A DNA stretch of 27,506 bases from Caryophanales bacterium UBA6448. Lineage in GTDB: Bacteria; Bacillota_I; Bacilli_A; RF39; UBA660. How positions within the stretch are numbered: the first letter of the stretch is position 1; every line of letters starts with the position of its first letter. The position numbers and the translations under genes are program-made. Location: NCBI GenBank assembly GCA_002439555.1, contig DJOC01000035.1, positions 1,251 to 28,756 of the forward strand, read 5' to 3'. The notes beneath the pieces are model-generated. The model was not told the DNA's origin. It saw nothing but the letters and a program-made list of their open reading frames with translations, and made no database searches. This document shows, piece by piece, positions 23,034-27,506 of this stretch.

Positions 23034-23510
23034 ATGAGAAATTCACTTGTTATAAAACTTTTAATTATATTTGCCTCTTGTATTGGAGCGGTAATACTTG
23101 CTTCGTATGTTGTAAAAATTGCTAGAGAAAGTAATTCATTGACTTATGATTTGGGAGAATCCTCAAATAGTTATAGTGATACATTTTTAACAAGTTTTAG
23201 TGAATACGAAAGCCTTGCAAATGATTTAGGTATAAAAAAGGATTTAACTGCGAATAATTTTGTAACAAATTACTATCTAGCATCATTTCAAGATTATGAT
23301 AAATGTGGTGAAGAGCGTTATAAATTAGTAAACAAGGTATCTTTAAACGATGATGAACTTAATATTAATTTTAAGGTATATAATAAATGTGGATGGTGTA
23401 AAAAACATTCTGTATTATATTTAATTGAACTACCAAAATTTAATGGTGATAATCCTAAAATTAATTATACTTATGATTTTGAAAAAGAAATAGATTGCGG
23501 AAATGTTTAA
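23034..23510 (+). CDS. membrane-anchored protein with CGWC motif, unknown function
   Basis: 158-aa protein with an N-terminal membrane segment (about residues 7-28) and an exported domain. Four Cys lie in the exported part: C91 (DKCGEE), C119 and C122 (KCGWCKK), C155 (DCGNV). The CxxC is near the C-terminus and not preceded by a thioredoxin-type strand, so I do not call it a thioredoxin; disulfides or metal binding are more likely. I chose ATG 23034; an in-frame TTG at 23001 lies in the -10 box. The ribosome binding site is weak (AAAGTAG). Unknown family. Confidence 0.65.
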   Translation: MRNSLVIKLLIIFASCIGAVILASYVVKIARESNSLTYDLGESSNSYSDTFLTSFSEYESLANDLGIKKDLTANNFVTNYYLASFQDYDKCGEERYKLVNKVSLNDDELNINFKVYNKCGWCKKHSVLYLIELPKFNGDNPKINYTYDFEKEIDCGNV

Positions 23511-23558
23511 AACCACTTGTTTATTTGTAAATAAAGTGTTAATATAAATATGTAAATC

Positions 23559-23747
23559 GATGAGAAAAGACACGATTATTATTTAAACTTTCATAGAGAG
23601 TCAGTGGTTGGTGTAAACTGATAAAGAGAATAATAGTTACTACTTTTTAAGAGGATTAATAAATCCCGGTTAATAGCCGTTATAAATAATTAAGTTAAAT
23701 AAAGGATGGTACCGTTAGAAATAACTCCTTATGGTGCTGTCTTTTTT
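23559..23747 (+). ncRNA. T-box leader of the thrS operon
   Basis: The region holds the parts of a tRNA-sensing T-box. Stem I has AGAGAGTCAGTGGTTGGTG (from 23594) followed by a matching strand, and ATTATT/AATAAT pair around it. A candidate specifier ACT (Thr) is at 23639-23641, followed by A. The T-box core AAAGGATGGTACCG (23701-23714) carries the UGGU that would pair with the tRNA acceptor end. The terminator pairs bases 23701-23713 with 23733-23744, mostly by Watson-Crick and G-U pairs, and ends in six T (23742-23747), so it competes with the antiterminator. Uncharged tRNA-Thr is expected to switch on the operon. Confidence 0.9.
23701..23747 (+). terminator. T-box-controlled terminator
   Basis: The T-box core strand (23701-23713) pairs with 23733-23744 using several G-U pairs and one bulged G; GTTA/TAAC forms a small inner hairpin. 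Six T follow. It includes the same bases as the antiterminator, so the two are mutually exclusive. Confidence 0.75.
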
Positions 23748-23766
23748 ATATAAAGTGAGGATGGAT

Positions 23767-24090
23767 ATGAAATCAGAATTAACAAATGAAATGATTAATA
23801 GTATTGAAGTTTTAGAAACTTTAAAAGAAAATTATGATAGTTCAGCAATTGATTTTGTTATTAACTCTATTAAAGAGGCAATTAAATCTATGGGTGAAAG
23901 AGCAAATTATGTAAATGATAGTTATTTATATAATTTAAATCGGACACGTATTGTACTTAGAATATTAATTGATGTTAATAGTTTTAATAAAAATGATGAA
24001 GAATTTAATCGTAATTTTAATGAAGTAATCGAAATATTAAATAATGAAATTGAAAAGGAGAAAGAAAATGAAAAAGATATTAGAAGATGA
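23767..24090 (+). CDS. small helical protein between T-box and thrS
   Basis: 107-aa protein, wholly helical by composition, acidic with a final charged run (EIEKEKENEKDIRR). No membrane segment or known domain. ATG 23767 follows GTGAGG at a good distance; an ATG at 23761 touches that site. It lies downstream of the T-box terminator and overlaps the start of thrS by 23 bases, so it is under the same tRNA-Thr control and translated in step with thrS. It is not a displaced TGS domain: that would be a small beta-rich fold. Function unknown; position is the clue. Confidence 0.65.
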   Translation: MKSELTNEMINSIEVLETLKENYDSSAIDFVINSIKEAIKSMGERANYVNDSYLYNLNRTRIVLRILIDVNSFNKNDEEFNRNFNEVIEILNNEIEKEKENEKDIRR

Positions 24091-25822
24091 AAGATTATCA
24101 AAATTAAATCATAGTTGTGCACACTTAATGGCGCAAGCAATTAAACATTTATATCCAAATGCGATGTTTTGGGTTGGACCTGTTATTGAAGAAGGCTTTT
24201 ATTATGATGTTGATTTAGGAGACATTACTTTAACTGAAGAAGATCTTCCTAAAATCGAAAAAGAAATGAAAAAAATTGCAAAGGATGGAAAAAGAATTGT
24301 TAGACACGAGATTTCTAAAGAAGAAGCACTTGATATGTTTGGCGCAGACCCATATAAAGTTGACCTTATAAATCGTTTTCCAGATGGAACAATAATTTCT
24401 TGTTATTCACAAGGGGATTTTACAGACCTTTGTCGTGGACCACACGTTGATACTGTAAAAGAATTAAAATATTTTAAATTATTAAAATTTTCTGGAGCAT
24501 ATTGGAAAGGCGATGCTAAAAACAAAATGCTCCAAAGAATATATGGTGTTTGTTTTGACAGCGAAGAAGACCTTAATGAATATATGCAACTTTTAGAGGA
24601 AGCAAAAGAAAGAGACCATAGAAAGATTGGCAAAGATTTAGGAATATTTATGTTCTCTGACCTTGTTGGTAAAGGGCTTCCAATGTGGCTTCCAAATGGA
24701 TTCATTTTAAGAAGAACTTTAGCGGATTACATAATGGATAAAGAGTTAAAACTTGGTTATAAACACGTTATGACTCCATCTCTTGGTAATGTAGATTTAT
24801 ATAAAACATCTGGACATTGGGATCATTATAAAGATGATATGTTCCCTGCGATGGAACTTGAAAATGAAAGTTATGTTTTAAGACCAATGAATTGTCCACA
24901 TCATATGATGATATATAAAAATTTCTTACATTCTTATAAAGATTTACCTATAAGAATTGCAGAAATTGCTAATGACTTTAGATATGAATCTTCAGGAGCT
25001 TGTTGTGGTATCGAAAGAACAAGAGCATTTACGCAAAATGATTCTCATATTTTCTGTACTCCAGAGGAAATAAAAAGTGAAATTAAAGGTGTTATCGCTT
25101 TAATACTAGATGTATATAAAGATTTTGGTTTTAATAACTATGAATTTAGACTTTCATTAAGAGATGTAGAAAATACTGAAAAATATTTTGGCAACGATGA
25201 ATTATGGGAGAAAAGTGAAAAGGCTTTACGTGAAGTTTTAAAAGAACTAAATGTTCCATTTTATGAGGCTTTAGGTGAGGCTGCATTCTATGGACCTAAG
25301 ATTGATGTGCAAGTAAAGAGTGCTATTGGACACGATGTTACACTTTCAACTGTACAGGTTGACTATCAATTACCAGAAAGATTTGAACTTGAATATGTAA
25401 ATGATAAAGGTGAAAAAGAAAGACCTATTGTTATTCATCGTGCTATTTTAGGTTCATTAGACCGCTTTACAGCATTTTTACTCGAGGAATGTAAAGGTTA
25501 TTTACCTTTATGGCTTGCTCCAAATCAAATCAATATTATACCTGTAAATAATGAATATCATTTAGAATATGCAAAAGAAATTTATGAGCTATTATCAAAT
25601 GAAGGATTTAAAACGCTTCTTGATGATAGAAATGAAAAACTTGGTTATAAAATAAGAGAAAGTATAATGAAAAAATATCCTTATACGTTGATTTTAGGTC
25701 AAAAGGAAGTTGATAACCAAACAATTAGTTTTAGGCATAGTCAAAGTGAGGAAACAATTACCCTTTCAAAAGAAGAATTTATTAAAAAGTTACATAATGA
25801 AATAGCAGATAAGGGTATTTAA
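24068..25822 (+). CDS. thrS: threonyl-tRNA synthetase lacking the TGS domain
   Basis: 584-aa class II synthetase that charges tRNA-Thr. It starts almost at the editing domain: HSCAH (H15, H19) and C122/H126 in DLCRGPH are the editing residues, so proofreading of Ser-tRNA is probably kept. The catalytic domain has LRPMNCPHH (zinc ligand C276), motif 2 FRYESSGACCGIERTRAF, NDSHIF (H327), and motif 3 HRAILGSLDRF (H457). The C-terminal anticodon-binding domain is complete (NIIPVNNEYHLEYAKEIYEL; DDRNEKLGYKIRE). Usual bacterial enzymes are about 640 aa with an N-terminal TGS domain of about 60 residues, absent here. ATG 24068 follows AAGGAG; the in-frame ATG at 24044 lacks a site and would add only basic residues. 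Controlled by the T-box at 23559-23747. Confidence 0.93.
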   Translation: MKKILEDERLSKLNHSCAHLMAQAIKHLYPNAMFWVGPVIEEGFYYDVDLGDITLTEEDLPKIEKEMKKIAKDGKRIVRHEISKEEALDMFGADPYKVDLINRFPDGTIISCYSQGDFTDLCRGPHVDTVKELKYFKLLKFSGAYWKGDAKNKMLQRIYGVCFDSEEDLNEYMQLLEEAKERDHRKIGKDLGIFMFSDLVGKGLPMWLPNGFILRRTLADYIMDKELKLGYKHVMTPSLGNVDLYKTSGHWDHYKDDMFPAMELENESYVLRPMNCPHHMMIYKNFLHSYKDLPIRIAEIANDFRYESSGACCGIERTRAFTQNDSHIFCTPEEIKSEIKGVIALILDVYKDFGFNNYEFRLSLRDVENTEKYFGNDELWEKSEKALREVLKELNVPFYEALGEAAFYGPKIDVQVKSAIGHDVTLSTVQVDYQLPERFELEYVNDKGEKERPIVIHRAILGSLDRFTAFLLEECKGYLPLWLAPNQINIIPVNNEYHLEYAKEIYELLSNEGFKTLLDDRNEKLGYKIRESIMKKYPYTLILGQKEVDNQTISFRHSQSEETITLSKEEFIKKLHNEIADKGI

Positions 25823-26589
25823 TGAAAAATATTGCAATAATTACTGGTGCTTCATCAGGTATTGGAAAAGAATTTCTATTAAATATTCCGAGTAACATTA
25901 AAGTTGATGAAATATGGGCGATTGCTAGAGAAAAAAAACTTCTTGAAAGTTTAAAGGAAGAATCTAACTCAAATATTAGAACATTTTCATTAGATTTAGA
26001 AAAAGAGTCTAGTTTAATGAAGATTAAAGACTTGCTTGAAGAAGAAAAGCCTAATATAAAATTATTAATTAATGCTGCAGGATTTGGTAAGTTTGAAAAA
26101 AGTATAAATATTTCTTTAGAGGATTCTATAGGAATGATTAAAGTAAATGATATGGCTCTTACTTCCTTATGCTTAATGGCAATACCTTATATGAAGAAAA
26201 ATTCAAATATAATAAATATTGCTTCCGTAGCGGCTTTTCAACCAGTACCTTATATTAATGTTTATGCAGCAAGTAAGGCTTATGTACTGTCGTTTTCAAG
26301 AAGTTTAGGAAAGGAATTATCAAAAGAGGGAATACATGTTTTAACAGTTTGTCCATTTTGGACTAAAACTAAATTTTTTGATAGAGCAGTAGAGAAAAAC
26401 AAAGTTATAAAAAAATATGTTGTTATGTATGATCCAACTGATGTTGTAAAAAAAGCGTATATTGATATGCAAAAGAAAAAAAGTGTTAGTGTTTATGGTT
26501 TTATAGCAAATGTTCAAAAAGTATTATGCAAATTACTTCCGCATAATCTTATAATGAGTATTTGGTGTAAACAGCAAAAATTAAAGTAG
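25822..26589 (+). CDS. short-chain dehydrogenase/reductase (SDR)
   Basis: 255-aa NAD(P)-dependent oxidoreductase of the classical SDR type. The Rossmann glycine motif TGASSGIG is at residues 8-15, NAAG at 84-87, the catalytic Ser at 135 (IASVAAF) and YxxxK as YAASK at 148-152. The end (about 235-255) is hydrophobic and basic (KLLPHNLIMSIWCKQQKLK), as in DltE/SadH-like members that sit on membranes. Substrate unknown. The start overlaps the thrS stop by one base (TAATG), so it is in the thrS operon and should rise with it; a link to threonine metabolism is not shown. Confidence 0.88.
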   Translation: MKNIAIITGASSGIGKEFLLNIPSNIKVDEIWAIAREKKLLESLKEESNSNIRTFSLDLEKESSLMKIKDLLEEEKPNIKLLINAAGFGKFEKSINISLEDSIGMIKVNDMALTSLCLMAIPYMKKNSNIINIASVAAFQPVPYINVYAASKAYVLSFSRSLGKELSKEGIHVLTVCPFWTKTKFFDRAVEKNKVIKKYVVMYDPTDVVKKAYIDMQKKKSVSVYGFIANVQKVLCKLLPHNLIMSIWCKQQKLK

Positions 26590-26602
26590 AAAAGGAGAAA
26601 AT

Positions 26603-27367
26603 ATGATTTTATTAGTTATTTTAGTTATAGTTTTATTTATTATTTTAGGTTCATTAAAACAAATTAATGAATATGAAAGAGGGGTTAAATTTACAGCGGG
26701 TAAGTTTACTAAAATTATGTCACCAGGTTGGAGAATTGTTTTGCCTATTTTTCAAAGTTATAAAAAAGTTGATATAAGAACAAAAGTAGATGATGTTCCA
26801 GAACAAGAGGCAATTACTAAAGATAATGTATCTGTAAAAATTAATGCAGTTATATATTATAAGGTATTTGATGCTTCACTTGCTGTTTTACAGGTAGAAG
26901 ATTTCTATTATGCTACAGCGCAACTTGCTCAAACTACAATGCGTAACATAGTAGGTAGTGTAACATTGGATGAACTTTTATGTGAGAGAGAAAAAGTTTC
27001 TTCACAAATAAAAGAAATAATCGATAAGGAAACTGATCCTTGGGGAATTAAAGTTGAAAATGTTGAACTTAAAGATATTTCCCTTACTGATGAAATGAAA
27101 AGAGTTATTGCAAGAGCTGCTGAAGCTGAAAGAGAAAAACAAGCTGTTATAACAAAATCAATAGGTGAAAAAGAAGCAGCAGAAAATTTAGCGGAAGCTG
27201 CAAAAAAATTAGCAGAAAGTCCTGGTGCTCTTCATTTAAGAACGTTAGAAACTATTAATGATGTTTCTTCAGATCAGTCTAATACAATATTCTTCCCAAT
27301 TCCAATGGATGTTTTGGAAGCAGTTAAAGGTTATTCTGAAAAGTTAAAAAAAGATAATAAAAAGTAA
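26603..27367 (+). CDS. slipin / SPFH (band 7) membrane protein
   Basis: 254-aa stomatin-like protein. A single N-terminal membrane helix (residues 1-17), then the SPFH domain: INEYERGVKFTAGKFTKIMS, PGWRIVLPIFQSYKKVD, DNVSVKINAVIYYKV, and TMRNIVGSVTLDELLCERE. A charged coiled coil (AEAEREKQAVITKSIGEKEA) and LRTLETIND follow. Slipins assemble into rings or patches in membranes, often with an NfeD partner; no NfeD gene is visible here. AAGGAG lies before the ATG and the gap to the SDR gene is 13 bases. Last gene of the thrS operon, followed by a strong terminator. Confidence 0.9.
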   Translation: MILLVILVIVLFIILGSLKQINEYERGVKFTAGKFTKIMSPGWRIVLPIFQSYKKVDIRTKVDDVPEQEAITKDNVSVKINAVIYYKVFDASLAVLQVEDFYYATAQLAQTTMRNIVGSVTLDELLCEREKVSSQIKEIIDKETDPWGIKVENVELKDISLTDEMKRVIARAAEAEREKQAVITKSIGEKEAAENLAEAAKKLAESPGALHLRTLETINDVSSDQSNTIFFPIPMDVLEAVKGYSEKLKKDNKK

Positions 27368-27392
27368 TTAGCAAGTGCTAGTTATTTTTTTT
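27365..27392 (+). terminator. intrinsic terminator of the thrS operon
   Basis: TAATTAGC (27365-27372) pairs with GCTAGTTA (27377-27384; one T-G wobble) around a 4-base loop, followed by eight T (27385-27392). The slipin stop codon is the first three bases of the stem. Confidence 0.85.
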
Positions 27393-27506
27393 GAATTTAT
27401 GCATATATTTATTAATGTATGTTTATTAAAACTATATTTTTACATGGATTTGACGTGGTTTACAACAAAAAATCAATTTTTTTAAAAAAAAGTGAAAAAA
27501 AACGTT
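27393..27506. other. AT-rich intergenic tail at the window edge
   Basis: 114 bases without a gene. A TTGACG (27460-27465) might be a -35 of the next gene, but the stretch after it is cut by the window end and no -10 can be set. Runs of T then A (about 27477-27489) may be a bent or terminator-like element. Confidence 0.3.

Noticed and set aside
23034..23510. Thioredoxin assignment for the CGWC protein
   Set aside because: The CxxC lies near the C-terminus with no preceding strand-helix context or cis-proline; more likely a structural Cys pair.
23511..23540. Terminator after the CGWC gene
   Set aside because: An imperfect dyad CACTTgTTTA/TAAAtAAAGTG exists but no T run follows, so I do not call it.
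23767..24090. Displaced TGS domain or frameshifted N-terminus of ThrRS
   Set aside because: Sequence is fully helical and charged, unlike the beta-grasp TGS fold, and has its own ribosome binding site and stop.
23922..24140. Minus-strand open frame across the end of the 107-aa gene and the start of thrS
   Set aside because: Antisense to two supported plus-strand genes, made of low-complexity Ser/Phe/Leu; no start signals.
24403..24705. Minus-strand open frame inside thrS
   Set aside because: Lies wholly within a confident synthetase gene; the frame reflects codon bias of thrS.
1..27506. Mycoplasma-type code (TGA as Trp)
   Set aside because: Several genes end in TGA at sensible places (rpoZ at 22767-22769, paralog A at 17727-17729, the 19328 gene at 19910-19912), and Trp is written TGG.
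1..27506. CRISPR arrays, insertion sequences or transposon ends
   Set aside because: No regularly spaced repeats and no transposase-like protein or matching terminal inverted repeats were seen.

Overview
The window is very AT-rich bacterial chromosome with tightly packed genes, AGGAGG-type ribosome binding sites, sigma-A-type promoters (often extended -10, TGnTATAAT), U-tract terminators and a T-box leader. This points to a low-GC Bacillota, most likely an uncultured gut Bacilli lineage of the RF39/Erysipelotrichales/Mollicutes-like kind. That placement is an inference from style and protein content. TGA is a genuine stop here (for example in rpoZ), so the mycoplasma code does not apply.

Layout. 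(1) 1-2511: the end of a truncated gene and four small plus-strand genes for membrane-anchored proteins, ending with a CPYC thioredoxin-fold envelope protein. (2) 2521-4248 (minus): an AMP-forming acyl-CoA synthetase. (3) 4371-5618: an isolated phage-like lysis cassette (small holin-like protein, M23 endolysin-like protein with SH3b), convergent with an XRE repressor gene; a direct-repeat operator candidate lies just upstream of the repressor. (4) 5717-9003: a zinc-ribbon membrane protein, a secreted protein of the KPxIYxYP family, and two adjacent DMT/EamA-type transporters. (5) 9056-12677: a SWIM-SNF2 helicase coupled to PncC/CinA-C. (6) 12755-16765 (minus): VanZ-RDD membrane protein, a 641-aa protein of unknown function and a DUF362 protein. 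(7) 16881-18556: two overlapping paralogous genes of unknown function. (8) 18576-19190 (minus): a second membrane-anchored thioredoxin-fold protein (CPWC). (9) 19328-22469: small anchored and acidic proteins, an ASCH-Nudix fusion and an unknown protein. (10) 22557-22884: rpoZ (omega) and a tRNA-Ala(UGC). (11) 23559-27367: a T-box-controlled operon of a small unknown gene, a threonyl-tRNA synthetase without a TGS domain, an SDR oxidoreductase and a slipin, closed by a strong terminator.

Housekeeping pieces (thrS, rpoZ, tRNA-Ala, pncC, SNF2 helicase) are interleaved with many short envelope proteins without recognised function. The items most worth a second look are the stand-alone lysis cassette with its repressor and operator, the tandem paralogs at 16881-18556, the 641-aa protein, the ASCH-Nudix fusion, the unknown gene between the T-box and thrS, and the habit of very short leaders and stop codons built into terminators. 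I see no CRISPR array, insertion sequence or rRNA, and no gene-free stretch longer than about 300 bases.
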